Source: Sva-07 sp963828415
Lineage (GTDB): Bacteria; Actinomycetota; Acidimicrobiia; Acidimicrobiales; Ilumatobacteraceae
Assembly (NCBI GenBank): GCA_963828415.1
Contig: CAWHEI010000012.1
Span: 496,001-560,000, forward strand
Direction of reading: 5' to 3'
Length of the DNA stretch: 64,000 nucleotides
The position numbers and the translations under genes are program-made. Below are positions 1-10,293 of the stretch, in pieces; the stretch's first letter is position 1; each line of letters starts with the position of its first letter. The notes beneath the pieces are model-generated. The model was not told where the DNA came from. It made no database searches and worked only from the letters and a program-made list of their open reading frames with translations.

Positions 1-311
1 CCTGGCCCTGGTTCAGACCGTCCAGGCTCTTGCTCGTCACGCGAGTTGGAGTCGCCGACGAGCGCCACGCGCCGTTCGGACGCCGTGTTGCTGTAGCCGA
101 ACCAGACAGTGGTTGTGTCCCGACGGGTCACCACGCACGACGCCGTCACGGTGACGCTCGAAGATGGCTTCGGGTCGACGTTCGGGACGGGGTCGAGCAC
201 GCCGCCGCCTCCCGATCCACCGACGTCGCTGCCGACTTGAGCTGCAGCGGTTGAGGTGAGCAGCATGACCGCTGCTGCCGCCATCAATGGGACTCGAACG
301 AGTGAACGCAT
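1..311 (-). CDS. Secreted protein of unknown function, 3' part beyond window
   Basis: Reading the minus strand from an ATG at 311 gives an open frame of 103 codons that runs off the left edge, so the C-terminus is missing. Residues 1-25 form a clear signal peptide: MRSLVR, then an Ala/Leu-rich core ending near TAAAQ. A Gly/Ser/Pro-rich stretch and a beta-type segment with TASCVVTRR and VWFGYSN follow. An AGGAGAG ribosome site lies about 7 nt upstream of the ATG, which supports the start. I do not recognise the family. Its upstream DNA is a diverged copy of the region upstream of the next secreted-protein gene (471-1517), so the two are probably co-regulated. Confidence 0.7.
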   Translation of the reverse strand, partial: MRSLVRVPLMAAAAVMLLTSTAAAQVGSDVGGSGGGGVLDPVPNVDPKPSSSVTVTASCVVTRRDTTTVWFGYSNTASERRVALVGDSNSRDEQEPGRSEPGP

Positions 312-347
312 CTGATCTCTCCTGTTTCGTAGAACTGCCGGTCGTCG

Positions 348-424
348 CGAAGAACCCGACTGAACGCCGCTGTCAATCATCGGACACTGTTGGTGCGTGA
401 CACCCATGTGCCATCCGGTGTCAC
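348..424 (-). promoter_or_regulatory. Shared promoter/operator, copy A
   Basis: This lies upstream of the secreted-protein gene starting at 311. Read on the minus strand it holds GTGACA (424-419), 16 nt, then TGTCAC (402-397), with a conserved TGGCACAT inside. A TTGACA at 376-371 follows, then after 17 nt TCTTCG at 353-348. The same arrangement occurs at 1555-1631, although the genes downstream differ. The dyad looks like a dimeric regulator site and the TTGACA a -35 element; the -10 match is poor. Confidence 0.5.
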
Positions 425-470
425 ATCAGTGGCTCGATGTCGGGGTCCTTTGCCTGACCGGTGTCGGACT

Positions 471-1517
471 TCACAGGATCGGGGGTGGGGTAAGACCGAT
501 CTTGTAGATCGTCATGTTGCCGAAGTAGTAGGCAAGGCCGGTCGTGCCTGCGAAGCATCGGAACTCGACAAGAATGTTCGAGGCCCTCGTGTCTTTCGAG
601 AACGTGCCCGAAATGGCAAGATTTCCGAAAGCGCTCCCCGACGAATCTGGAGCCGGGATGGTCTGAATCGACGGTGTCGGCTGGACCTGACCATCGACGT
701 ACGTTGCACACGTGACGGTGGCCGAAGCGCCGGGAACAACACTGCGCACGGTCAGATCGCCAGTGACGACGTAGCGGCCCTGATCTATGTACGGGGCGGC
801 CACGTAACCCGCCCCCGAGTCCGGCAGGTTGCTCGTGCCGATAGCCGTTGTGTTGGTGAAATTGTAGTCAGCAACGAAGAAGAGGCCCGATCGGGCGGGA
901 CCAGCCGGACCGGCTGGCCCGGCTGGCCCGGCAGGGCCGGTTCCTGCTCCACCGGCCACCATGTAGCCGACCACGTCGATCAAGACGTCCGTGGTCGGAC
1001 CATTCACACCGTAGGCGTCATAGGTGATGTCGATCTGTCCGGCGTTGGCGCCTGCGGTCGGCAGCGCGACCTGAACCGAGTTCGGCACGGTCTGGCCGGC
1101 GTTGAAGTTGAGCGACGATGTCGACGCTGCACCGGTCGCGTTTCCAGGGCGGATTGACAAGAATCCGTTCGCTGACGGTGCCGTCACCGTCACGTTCAAC
1201 AACACCCCCGTCGCTCCGGACGGCACCGCCGCACCGGTCACCTGCAACTTCTGCGACGCCGCCGACACGAACGGACCGGGCAAACCGATGTTCACCGGAT
1301 CACGGGTGTCCAGGATACGAACGGGATCGATCGACACGACCGACGACGGTGCGCTCGACGCTGCGTTCGCGACGAACAGGCCGCCACCACCGAACGTCAC
1401 CGCAACCGCAGCACCGATCGCTGCCCATCGAGACCGCCACAAGTGCCGCCGGCTGTCGACGAGAAAGTTTTCGCTCCGACCGCCCGCAACCACAGAATTT
1501 CGAAGAATTGAAGGCAT
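471..1517 (-). CDS. Secreted PVRILDTR-domain protein with collagen-like linker
   Basis: This 348-aa protein is predicted to be exported. A long N-terminus (MPSILRNSVV) with a basic stretch precedes a hydrophobic signal segment around residues 33-52 (AAIGAAVAVTF). Residues about 60-190 form one domain with SIDPVRILDTRDP at its start and DVLIDVVGYM at its end, a pattern shared three times with the arylsulfotransferase at 36441-39161. A short collagen-like run of GPA triplets follows (about residues 196-210), then a C-terminal beta-rich domain. The start at 1517 is preferred because AAGGAG lies about 8 nt upstream; a longer frame to 1661 exists but would code through the conserved upstream dyad. 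Molecular function is unknown; a surface or adhesion role is inference. Confidence 0.75.
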   Translation of the reverse strand: MPSILRNSVVAGGRSENFLVDSRRHLWRSRWAAIGAAVAVTFGGGGLFVANAASSAPSSVVSIDPVRILDTRDPVNIGLPGPFVSAASQKLQVTGAAVPSGATGVLLNVTVTAPSANGFLSIRPGNATGAASTSSLNFNAGQTVPNSVQVALPTAGANAGQIDITYDAYGVNGPTTDVLIDVVGYMVAGGAGTGPAGPAGPAGPAGPARSGLFFVADYNFTNTTAIGTSNLPDSGAGYVAAPYIDQGRYVVTGDLTVRSVVPGASATVTCATYVDGQVQPTPSIQTIPAPDSSGSAFGNLAISGTFSKDTRASNILVEFRCFAGTTGLAYYFGNMTIYKIGLTPPPIL

Positions 1518-1554
1518 GGGGTTCACTCCTTGTTGGTGGGATGGCCGGTCGCCG

Positions 1555-1631
1555 TGAAGACACCGGCTGAACGCCGCTGTCAGCTGTCGGGCACGGTTGG
1601 TGCGTGACATCGATGTGCCAGGGGTTGTCAC
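1555..1631 (-). promoter_or_regulatory. Shared promoter/operator, copy B
   Basis: On the minus strand this contains GTGACA (1631-1626), 16 nt, then TGTCAC (1609-1604), with the same TGGCACAT core as copy A. CTGACA at 1583-1578 is followed after 17 nt by TCTTCA at 1560-1555. Similarity to copy A continues through the CTGTCAGC/GGCGTTCAG block and into the leader. It stands 5' of the 471-1517 gene and also 66 nt 5' of the divergent aminotransferase, so it could act on both. Confidence 0.5.
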
Positions 1632-1696
1632 ACGCCGTCCACCGCTCTTGGGCTCGCCCACACATGAGCACCGGCTGCCCGATTACGATTCGTCAG

Positions 1697-3065
1697 ATGA
1701 CCGCCCTCGACAACGACCGTCGCATCTCGGCACCCTCCGCGCTGCTCGGCGACGCATACGCCAACGACCGGGCCCGCGTGTTCCATTCGTGGTCGGTACA
1801 GAGCGCCCTCGATCCGACCGTGATCGCCGGTGCACTCGGTTCGAAGTTCTGGGACGAGACGGGCCGCGAGTGGATCGACTTCACCTCGATGCTCGTCAAC
1901 ATGAACCTCGGGCACCAGCACCCGAAGATGATCCAGGCGATCAAGGATCAGGCCGACGTGTTGTGCATGGTGGCCCCGCCGTTCGCCAACGATCAGCGCA
2001 GCGAGGCTGCCCGTCTCATCGTCGAGAAGGCCAACTGTGACGGCACCGGCGGACACTTCGAGAAGGTGTTCTTCACGAACGCCGGCGCCGAGGCGGTCGA
2101 GAACGCCGTGCGTCTCGCCAAGGGCGTGACCGGGCGGATGAAAGTGCTGTCGGCCTACCGCAGCTACCACGGTGGCACCGCGCTGACCGTCGGGCTCACC
2201 GGCGAGCCGCGCCGCCTGGAGAACGAACCGTCGGTCCCTGGGCTGGTGAAGTTCTGGGGTCCGTACCCCTACCGTTCGGCGTTCCACTCCGAGTCACCCG
2301 AGCAGGAGACCGAGCGGGCGCTGCAGCACCTGCCGCGAAACAATCCTCGTCGAAGGCGCCGACAAGATTGCGGCGATCATCCTCGAGTCGGTCATCGGCA
2401 CGAACGGCATCCTCGTGCCGCCGCCCGGCTACCTCGAGGGGTTGCGGGCGCTGTGCGACGAGTTCGGCATCGTGTGGATTGCGGACGAGGTGATGGCCGG
2501 GTTCGGTCGCACCGGCCAGTGGTTCGCCTGGCAGAACTGGGACGCCCAGCCCGACCTGATCTGCTTCGCCAAGGGTGTGAACTCCGGCTACATCCCGCTC
2601 GGCGGCGTCGTGATCTCCTCGGCGATCGCCCACGCCTACGACGACAAGATGTTCCCCGGCGGTCTCACCTATTCGGGCCACCCACTGGCGTGCTCGACGG
2701 CGGTGGCGAGCATCGGCATCTTCGAGGCGGAGGGTGTGCTCGCCCATTCCCGCCATCTCGGCGACGACATCATCGGCCCAGCGTTGCGCAAAATGGCCTC
2801 ACGGCATGCGAGCGTTGGCGAGGTCCGTGGCCTGGGCGTGTTCTGGGCGGTCGAACTCGTCACCGATCCGGCCACCCGCGAGCCCGCTCCGCCTGCGACG
2901 GTGGGAGCCGTCGTCGCCGAGTGCAAGCGCAACGGCATGTGGCCGCTGTCGGCCGGCAACCGCATCCACGTGGTGCCGCCGTGCAACTCCCCCGACGATC
3001 TCGTCCGTGACGGCCTGGCCATCCTCGACGCGGCACTGACCGTCGCCGACAACGCCATGTCCTGA
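1697..3065 (+). pseudogene. Class III aminotransferase (beta-alanine/omega-amino acid type), frameshifted
   Basis: This is a PLP-dependent class III aminotransferase. In context the likely reaction is beta-alanine or 3-aminoisobutyrate plus pyruvate, giving the semialdehyde. The first frame, from ATG 1697, carries the N-terminal part (FTSMLVNMNLGHQHP; NAGAEAVENAVRLAK) and ends in ALQHLP. Coding resumes one base later with RETILVEGADKI and contains ESVIGTNG, WIADEVMAGFGRTG and the PLP-lysine motif LICFAKG before the stop at 3065. Removing one C at 2333-2334 restores a continuous protein of about 455 aa. It is the only plus-strand member of the pyrimidine-catabolic locus and would consume the beta-alanine made by 11709-12551. 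The lesion may be a sequencing error or a real mutation. Exact substrate is inferred. Confidence 0.75.
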
Positions 3066-3070
3066 CCCTT

Positions 3071-3115
3071 CTCGTGAACAACTCCGCGCCCTGTCCGCGC
3101 ACTTGTTCACGAGAA
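3071..3115. repeat. CTCGTGAAC/GTTCACGAG hairpin
   Basis: This is a perfect 12-bp inverted repeat (TCTCGTGAACAA and its complement) around a 21-nt interior, 5 nt after the aminotransferase stop. It lacks a T-run, so it is not a classical intrinsic terminator. The outer stem recurs in the spacers at 3870, 18993 and 20463. Confidence 0.6.
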
Positions 3116-3142
3116 CGACCGGAAGCGGTCTAGCTTGCGCGC

Positions 3143-3831
3143 ATGGCTGAATCGACCAGCGACCGACTGAGTCTCCATCTTCGCTCGTGGGTGGGTGCAT
3201 GGCCGCCACCGTCGGCCGGGGTGAACGTCGTCGGAGATCCTGACGCGACTGGAGCCGACCTGGGACGGCGCAGTTCGGCCCCTGCAGGGCGTCGGCACAT
3301 CTGACGGCGTCGTGATCTCGGTGCCGCCCGAGGCCGTCGATGCCGTCCGCAGCGGCGATCGGCAATGACCTCTTGCGGTCGGGACTCGGCAACGAACTGG
3401 GCGAGATCCTCGGCGTCGGGCCATCGGCGTTCGGGGCCGGGATCTTCCGCACGACCGACCGCGTCGATCCGGACATCGCTGATCTCGGCATGTGGTTCGA
3501 GCAGCAGACCGACGATCTTCCCGAGTGGCTCGCGCCGTTCAACGGGCCGCGCCTGGTCGCCTTCGACGACGACGGTCGAGCGATCGCCGGAGTCGGGATC
3601 AAGGTCCACGACGAGTGGGGCCAGGAACTGTCGGTCGTCACCGACGAAGCGGCGCGCGGCCTCGGTCTCGCTCGTGGTCTCGTGGCAGGCGCCGCCCGGC
3701 GCGTGCTCGACGAAGGTTCGGTGCCGACATACCTCCATGCGCCTGACAACGCCGCGAGCGCTCGCGTTGCCGACGCAGTCGGATTCGCCGACCGCGGGTG
3801 GAAGGTCTACGGGCTCTGGCCCCGGCGCTGA
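3143..3831 (+). pseudogene. GNAT-family N-acetyltransferase, two frameshifts
   Basis: This is an acetyltransferase-like gene split over three frames. ATG 3143 opens with MAESTSDRLSLHLRSW and reads to GVNVVGDP. The next frame gives RLEPTWDGAVRPL through EAVDAV. The last frame, from about 3350, gives IGNDLLRSGLGNELGE to the stop at 3831. The C-terminal half has the GNAT acetyl-CoA loop (DEAARGLGLARGLV) and the usual end (NAASARVADAVGF). Each shift needs one extra base removed, near 3240 and near 3350. The intact remainder (3340-3831) could still be made as a 163-aa protein. The substrate is unknown. The stop codon is followed after 2 nt by a 33-bp palindromic repeat. Confidence 0.65.
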
Positions 3832-3833
3832 CC

Positions 3834-3866
3834 GATTACATCGCGGGTCTGACCCGTGTTGTAACC
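3834..3866 (+). repeat. 33-bp stop-codon-associated palindrome, copy 1 (degenerate)
   Basis: This begins GATTACATCGCGGGTCTGAC and ends GTTGTAACC, where other copies end GTTGTAATC. It carries the GGGTC-T-GACCC inner dyad and the GATTACA outer arm. It begins 2 nt after the stop codon of the acetyltransferase gene. Confidence 0.75.
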
Positions 3867-3869
3867 CAA

Positions 3870-3912
3870 CGCGTGAACACATGGTGCGCTCGCGGCACCA
3901 TGTGTTCACGCG
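3870..3912. repeat. CGTGAAC hairpin, 18-bp stem
   Basis: This is a perfect 18-bp inverted repeat (CGCGTGAACACATGGTGC and its complement) with a 7-nt loop GCTCGCG. It lies between the convergent ends of the acetyltransferase and the substrate-binding protein gene. There is no T-tract. Either a bidirectional terminator or a REP-like dyad is possible. Confidence 0.65.
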
Positions 3913-3930
3913 AACAGGCTCAGCGGGTGG

Positions 3931-5136
3931 TTACTCGCCGCCTTCGTTGAGGGTGACCTCGATGGGCTCGAAGCCGTCACCGAAGAGATCGAGGCCCTGA
4001 TTGGTGAGCATCGCCCACGCGGCCTCGACGATCTCGTTGGTGTAGGCACCGTCGGTCGGCGGAGCGGTCAACACTGTTGCACCGTCGAGGTTCGGCGTGT
4101 TCTGGCTGATCTCGACCGTGCGGTCCCACGCGTTGGCGTCGATGTAGCCGATGCCATCGGGCGACGGCCAGATCAGCTTGTTGACCTCGTTGGTCTGCCA
4201 CAGCTGATGGCTCGCACCGAGCGTCGAACCGGCGGCGACCACGATGTCGCGGCAGGCCTCGGGATTGTCACGGCAGTACACCCAACCCTGGATGGATGCT
4301 GCGACGAATCGCGTCGCCTGGTCCTTGTACTCGGCGTCGTCAGCGAGTCGACCCGCATCGGCCCAGATCGCGTCCTGCAGCATGCCGACACCGATCTCTT
4401 CGTAGCTGATCACGTTGAAGTCCTCGGGCTGATACAGCTCGCCGGTGTCGGGGTTGACCGTCTCGAGGACCTGGGCGTACTCGTTGTACGTCATCGCCTC
4501 GGCAGCATCGATCGAACCGTCGAGCAGTGCGACCATGTCGAACTGCTGACCCACGAGCGTCACGTCGGTGGCCGGGTCGAGACCGGCCTGGCCGATCGCG
4601 GCGAACACCTCGTACTCGTTGCCGAAGCCCCAGTTGCCGATGTTCTTGCCGGCGAAGTCCTCCGGGGTGGTGATGCCTGCGTCAGCGAAGCTCACCTGCA
4701 GGGTTCCCGAGCGCTGGTAGATCTGAGCGATGTTGGTGATGTCGGCACCGGCTTCGCGACTGGCGAGCGCCTTGGGCACCCACGCGAGCGCGAAGTCGAC
4801 GTCGCCGTTGGCGAGCTGGGTCTGCGGCACGATCTCGACGCCACCCTCGACGATGGTCACGTCGAGGCACATGTCCTCGTAGAAACCCTGGTCCTGGGCG
4901 GCGTAGTAGCCGGCGAACTGAGCCTGGGTGAACCACTGCAGTTGCAGGCTGATCGGCTCGGGCGTCTCGCAGTCGGCGGCGGGTTCGCCGCCCCCGGTCG
5001 AGTCACCCGGCGCTTCGGTGCTCGCCGAGGTGTCGGACGGCTCGCTGGACGAGTCGTCGTCGCTGCCGCAGGCGGCACCGATCAGTGCAAAAGTGACGAC
5101 GGCTGCTGCCGTCACACGGACACGTTGCTTGTTCAT
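3931..5136 (-). CDS. ABC transporter substrate-binding lipoprotein, NMT1/THI5-like
   Basis: This 401-aa protein is predicted to be a surface-anchored binding protein. The signal peptide ends in the lipobox LIGAAC (Cys about 23) followed by an acidic/Ser-rich linker. The mature part starts ISLQLQWFTQAQFAGYY and continues with VPQTQLANGDVDFALAWV, the pattern of the NMT1/THI5 family that binds pyrimidine-like or aromatic ligands (known family property). The start at 5136 is fixed by the signal peptide and by a 4-nt overlap with the preceding permease gene. It is the last gene of the transporter set. Given the pyrimidine enzymes upstream, a pyrimidine, dihydropyrimidine or hydantoin ligand is the best inference; sulfonates or thiamine precursors are alternatives within the family. 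Confidence 0.85.
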   Translation of the reverse strand: MNKQRVRVTAAAVVTFALIGAACGSDDDSSSEPSDTSASTEAPGDSTGGGEPAADCETPEPISLQLQWFTQAQFAGYYAAQDQGFYEDMCLDVTIVEGGVEIVPQTQLANGDVDFALAWVPKALASREAGADITNIAQIYQRSGTLQVSFADAGITTPEDFAGKNIGNWGFGNEYEVFAAIGQAGLDPATDVTLVGQQFDMVALLDGSIDAAEAMTYNEYAQVLETVNPDTGELYQPEDFNVISYEEIGVGMLQDAIWADAGRLADDAEYKDQATRFVAASIQGWVYCRDNPEACRDIVVAAGSTLGASHQLWQTNEVNKLIWPSPDGIGYIDANAWDRTVEISQNTPNLDGATVLTAPPTDGAYTNEIVEAAWAMLTNQGLDLFGDGFEPIEVTLNEGGE

Positions 5137-5990
5137 GCTGTTGCTCCCCCGGGGTCGAGGCCCCGACTGTGTTGGTTGGTCTGGTGTTGGTTGGTGGATC
5201 GTGGAGAACTGGTGGAACGAGGCGCCGGTCGCGCGGTCGGCGACGCGAACCGTTCGAGCATCACGGCGGCAAGGTAGAACGCCAGGCCGAGCAGGCACGC
5301 TCCGATGACGTAGCCCCACGACGCGGCGGTACGCGAGACCGCAGCATTCGACGTGATCCCGTAGCCCAACCCGTTCTGACTGCCGCCGAAGTACTCCGAC
5401 ACGAACGCTGTGATCACGGCCACCGGCGCGGCGATCTTCAGCGCCGTGAAGAGATAGGACGTCGCGTTCGGAATCCGGGCCTTGCGCAAGACCTCCGACT
5501 TCGATGCGGCATACGACTGCAACAGTTCCATGTGGATCGCACTGACCTGGCGCAGGCCCTTCGCCACGTTCAGCAGCACGATGAACGACACGATCAGCGT
5601 GACCATCAGGCGACGTGGGATTTCGGTCGTGCTGGCGAACATGTTGTTGAACACCGGCACCAGCACGATGATCGGGATCGCATTGAGGGCGACTGCAAGT
5701 GGCGTGACGAGTTCGTTGACCACGTTGAAGCGCATCAACACGAAGCTGAGCGCGACACCACAGATCACCCCGAAGAGCAACCCGACGAAGGCGTTGGCGC
5801 CGGTGACGACCATTGCGTCCCAGACCTTGGCCCAGTTGTCGCCGAGCGTCGACCAGATCGACGACGGTGCCGGCAACAGGAACGGCTGGATGTCGAATGC
5901 CCGCACGATGATTTCCCACGTACCGACGAAGAGCACGCCGACGATGAGCGGCGGCACCAGCACATTCCACACCGACCTGATGACCCTCAT
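5133..5990 (-). CDS. ABC transporter permease (SsuC/TauC-like)
   Basis: This 285-aa membrane protein has about six hydrophobic segments and the BPD_transp_1 permease fold. The EAA-type cytoplasmic loop is visible around LLQSYAASKSEVLRKARIP, followed by ATSYLFTALKIAAPVAVI. It begins MRVIRSVWNVLVPPLIVG. Start and stop overlap the neighbouring genes by 4 nt each, indicating translational coupling with the ATPase before it and the binding protein after it. The C-terminal tail after the last membrane segment is Ser/Thr/Pro-rich and overlaps the ribosome-binding region of the binding-protein gene. Together with 6820-7674 it would form the membrane channel, so the two permeases probably act as a heterodimer. 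Confidence 0.88.
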   Translation of the reverse strand: MRVIRSVWNVLVPPLIVGVLFVGTWEIIVRAFDIQPFLLPAPSSIWSTLGDNWAKVWDAMVVTGANAFVGLLFGVICGVALSFVLMRFNVVNELVTPLAVALNAIPIIVLVPVFNNMFASTTEIPRRLMVTLIVSFIVLLNVAKGLRQVSAIHMELLQSYAASKSEVLRKARIPNATSYLFTALKIAAPVAVITAFVSEYFGGSQNGLGYGITSNAAVSRTAASWGYVIGACLLGLAFYLAAVMLERFASPTARPAPRSTSSPRSTNQHQTNQHSRGLDPGGATA

Positions 5991-6823
5991 CGATCCTCCA
6001 CGCCACGAGCGCCGCCGTGACCTGGCTGCCCCTCGGCACCGCGCAGCGCTTCTCGGACCTCGGTGATCTTCTTGTAGAAGAGGTCGTCTTCGCGCGTGTC
6101 GTCATCGCGCTCCGAGCCGAGGTCGACGTCGACGATCTCGGTGATGCGGCCGGGGCGCGGCGACATCACCACCACCCGGTTCGACAGGTACACCGCCTCG
6201 GGGATCGAGTGGGTGACGAACACCACGGTGGTCTCGGCCGCCGCACAGATCCGGAGGAGTTCGGCCTGCATGTGCTCGCGGGTCATCTCGTCGAGCGCGC
6301 CGAACGGCTCGTCCATCAACAACAGCGGCGGGTGCGATGCAAGCGCACGGGCGATCGCCACGCGCTGCTGCATGCCACCGGACAGCTGCCACGGCATGTG
6401 CGAGCCGAAGTCGGCGAGCTGGACGAGGTCGAGCATCTCATCGGCCCGCTTCGCCCGCTTCGCCTTGTCCCACCCCTTCAACTCGAGCGGCAGCTCGATG
6501 TTCTTGCGGACGGTCCGCCACTCGAAGAGACCCGACTGCTGGAACGCCATCCCGTAGTCCTGCTCGAGTCGGGCCTGCGTCGCCGACTTGCCGTTGACCA
6601 GCACGGTGCCAGAGGTCGGCTCGATCAGGTTCGCGATCAGTCGCAGCAGCGTCGACTTGCCACAGCCCGACGGCCCGATCAACGACACGAAGTCGCCGCG
6701 GTGGATCGACAGATCGATGTCCACCAGGGCGTCGACCTGATTCGATCGACCGGGGTTGAAGGCCATCGACACACCGTCGACGACGACCGCCGCGGACGCC
6801 GACAGCGAATCAACGGCGCTCAT
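5987..6823 (-). CDS. ABC transporter ATP-binding protein (SsuB/TauB-like)
   Basis: This 278-aa ATPase of the nitrate/sulfonate/taurine/NMT1 transporter class has Walker A GPSGCGKST (about residues 53-61), a Q-loop at AFQQSGLFEWRTV, signature LSGGMQQRVAIARAL and Walker B LLLMDEPFGALDE, with the switch His in FVTHSIPEA. The start at 6823 (MSAVDSLSA) overlaps the upstream permease stop by 4 nt; longer frames upstream merely run through the permease gene. It energises uptake by the two permeases and the lipoprotein. The C-terminal extension (DDDTREDDLFYKKI) is ordinary for this class. Confidence 0.9.
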   Translation of the reverse strand: MSAVDSLSASAAVVVDGVSMAFNPGRSNQVDALVDIDLSIHRGDFVSLIGPSGCGKSTLLRLIANLIEPTSGTVLVNGKSATQARLEQDYGMAFQQSGLFEWRTVRKNIELPLELKGWDKAKRAKRADEMLDLVQLADFGSHMPWQLSGGMQQRVAIARALASHPPLLLMDEPFGALDEMTREHMQAELLRICAAAETTVVFVTHSIPEAVYLSNRVVVMSPRPGRITEIVDVDLGSERDDDTREDDLFYKKITEVREALRGAEGQPGHGGARGVEDR

Positions 6824-7674
6824 GCCCCCGCCTCCTGCGGTCGGTTGCGCATGGCGATTGCTTCGATGGCGACGACAAGACCGAACATCAGCAACCCGAT
6901 CGTCGCGGCGCCGAAGACGGCCGTGTAGAGCTGCGCGGGATCGCTGGTCGCCTTCTGGCCGTACGTCAGCGACGCAAAGCCGATACCCCGCACGCCTGTT
7001 GAGATTTCCGAGACGATCACGCCGATCACCGCAGCCGTTGCCGCCAATTTCATGCCGGGGACCATCGTCGGCACCGCGGCCGGCAGCCGGAGCTTGAAGA
7101 GGGTGCGCCACCAGCCGGCGGCATAGCTGTCCATCAACTCGAGCGACGCGGCCGGCGCATTTCCCAGACCCTTCAGCGTGGCGACCGCGATCGGGAAGAA
7201 CGCGAGGAACGCGCCGAGCGACGCGACCCAGGTCCACTTCGGCAGGTCCCAGTTCCCGCCGATCGCCGCAACCTGGGGTGCCAGCGCGATCAACGGCACG
7301 GTCTGCGATGCGATCACGTATGGCAGCAGGCCGCGCTCGAGCACCTTGAACCTCGCCATCACGATCGCCAGGCCGATGCCGAAGATGCCGCCGAGCAGCA
7401 ACCCGACGAGCGCCATTCGGAACGTGTACCAGCTGTAGCCGAGCACGGCCACCCAGATCGGTGTGTCGCGTCCGCGGACCTCAGGGTCGAACAACCGCTG
7501 CACCATCTCCCACGTGTGCGGCATGGCTCGGTCGCTCGACCTCGGCACGAGCCGCCAGCCGAAGATCTCAGCACCCTCCTCGGGCCCGACGATCTTGTAG
7601 AGCTCCCACAGGGCGGCGACACAGAGGAGCGCGACAACGAAGAGTCCGGCCCGGCGCGCTCCTCGTGAGATCAC
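6820..7674 (-). CDS. ABC transporter permease (SsuC/TauC-like), second subunit
   Basis: This 284-aa integral membrane protein is paralogous to the permease at 5133-5990. GTG 7674 (VISRGARRAGLFVV) is taken as the start because it overlaps the stop of the LLM gene as GTGA and gives an N-terminal membrane segment. A periplasmic stretch follows (about residues 35-75), then the transport domain with five more hydrophobic segments and the EAA-like loop LELMDSYAAGWWRTLFKLRLP. It sits in the middle of a run of overlapping genes, so its expression should track that of the pyrimidine-catabolic enzymes upstream. Confidence 0.87.
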   Translation of the reverse strand: MISRGARRAGLFVVALLCVAALWELYKIVGPEEGAEIFGWRLVPRSSDRAMPHTWEMVQRLFDPEVRGRDTPIWVAVLGYSWYTFRMALVGLLLGGIFGIGLAIVMARFKVLERGLLPYVIASQTVPLIALAPQVAAIGGNWDLPKWTWVASLGAFLAFFPIAVATLKGLGNAPAASLELMDSYAAGWWRTLFKLRLPAAVPTMVPGMKLAATAAVIGVIVSEISTGVRGIGFASLTYGQKATSDPAQLYTAVFGAATIGLLMFGLVVAIEAIAMRNRPQEAGA

Positions 7675-8692
7675 GAACGCGCCAGCGCCTGTTCCCGAAG
7701 TGCAGGGATCACGTGCTCGCCGTACTGGGTGAGCGTGTGGTCCTTGCCGTCGTGTTGGAGGTAGATCGCGAACTGGTCGACTCCGAGCGCGGCGAGGGCG
7801 TGCAGTCGTTCGAGCTGCGCCTCGACCGGGCCGAGGATGCAGAAGCGGTCGACGATCTCGTCGGGCACGAAGGTCGTGTGGGTATTGCCGGCCTGGCCGT
7901 GCTGGTTGTAGTCGTAGGCCTCGCGGCCCTTGATGTAGTCGGTGAGCGCCGCCGGTACCGCCGCCGAATCCCCGTAGCGCTCGACGATGTCGGCGACGTG
8001 GTTGCCGACCATTCCACCGAACCACCGGCACTGGTCGCGCATGTAGGCGAGATCCTCCGTCGGGCCCACATAGGCGGGAGCGGCAACGCAGATCGTGATG
8101 TCGTCGGGATTGCGGCCGGCGTCGCTGGCTGCGGTGCGGACAGCGCCGATTGTCCACTCGGCGATCGAGAGGTCGGCGAGCTGCAGGATGAACCCGTCGC
8201 ACGTCTCGCCGATCAGCTTGAGCGCCTTGGGGCCGTAGCCGGCGCCCCAGACTTCGAGTTCGCTCTTCGCTGCCCACGGCAACGTGATCGTCGAACCCTT
8301 GTACTCGACACTGCGACCATTCCCGAGTTCGCGGATCACGTGGATCGATTCGCGCATCGTTGCGAGAGTGGTCGGCTTGCCGTTCGTGACCCGCACTGCC
8401 GAGTCGCCTCGACCGATGCCGCAGACGGTGCGGTTGCCGTACATCTCGTTGAGCGTGGCGTAGGTCGACGCCGTGACCGTCCAGTCGCGTGTGGCGGGAT
8501 TGGTCACCATCGGGCCGACGACGATGTTCCGGGTCTCGTCGAGGATCTTGGAGTAGATGACGTACGGCTCCTCCCACAGGATGTGCGAGTCGAACGTCCA
8601 CACGTGTGAGAACCCGTAGGTCTCGGCACGCTTGGCCAGGTCGACGACCCGCGCGGCGGGCGGGGTCGTCTGGAGTACGACCCCGACGTCCA

Positions 8693-8693
<1 letters not shown>
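7671..8693 (-). CDS. LLM-class F420-dependent oxidoreductase in the pyrimidine locus
   Basis: This 340-aa protein has the luciferase-like TIM-barrel fold of F420-dependent reductases and Mer-type enzymes. It begins MDVGVVLQTTPPAARVVDLA, followed by YGFSHVWTFDSHILW, VGPMVTNPATRDW, and CGIGRGDSAVR near the usual phosphate-binding region, then AGYGPKALKLIGETCDGF. The start at 8693 shares its A with the TGA of the dehydrogenase gene (TGATG), and the stop overlaps the permease start, so it is embedded in the operon. Substrate is unknown. No dihydropyrimidine dehydrogenase is present in the window, so a role in ring reduction or oxidation is possible but is only inference. FMN could replace F420. 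Confidence 0.8.
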
Positions 8694-10177
<1,484 letters not shown>

Positions 10178-10198
10178 GTGTTGCTCGCTTCGTGAGTG

Positions 10199-10231
10199 GA
10201 TTACAACAGGGGTCAGACCCGCGATGTAATC
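10199..10231 (-). repeat. 33-bp stop-codon-associated palindrome, copy 2 (inverted)
   Basis: This is a full copy in reverse orientation, 21 nt upstream of the mmsA start and 29 nt from copy 3. Copies 2 and 3 are inverted relative to each other and could pair as one large hairpin between hydA and mmsA. Confidence 0.85.
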
Positions 10232-10260
10232 GGCCGTGGATGAAAGGGTCTCGATCGTGC

Positions 10261-10293
10261 GATTACATCGCGGGTCTGACCCCTGTTGTAATC
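10261..10293 (+). repeat. 33-bp stop-codon-associated palindrome, copy 3
   Basis: This is a perfect copy with GATTACA and TGTAATC ends. Its last two bases are part of the TGA stop codon (10294-10292, minus strand) of the dihydropyrimidinase gene. Confidence 0.88.

Noticed and set aside
901..960. Possible CRISPR or satellite array
   Set aside because: The repetition is the GPA collagen-like coding segment of the secreted protein, not spaced repeats; no CRISPR array is visible in the window.
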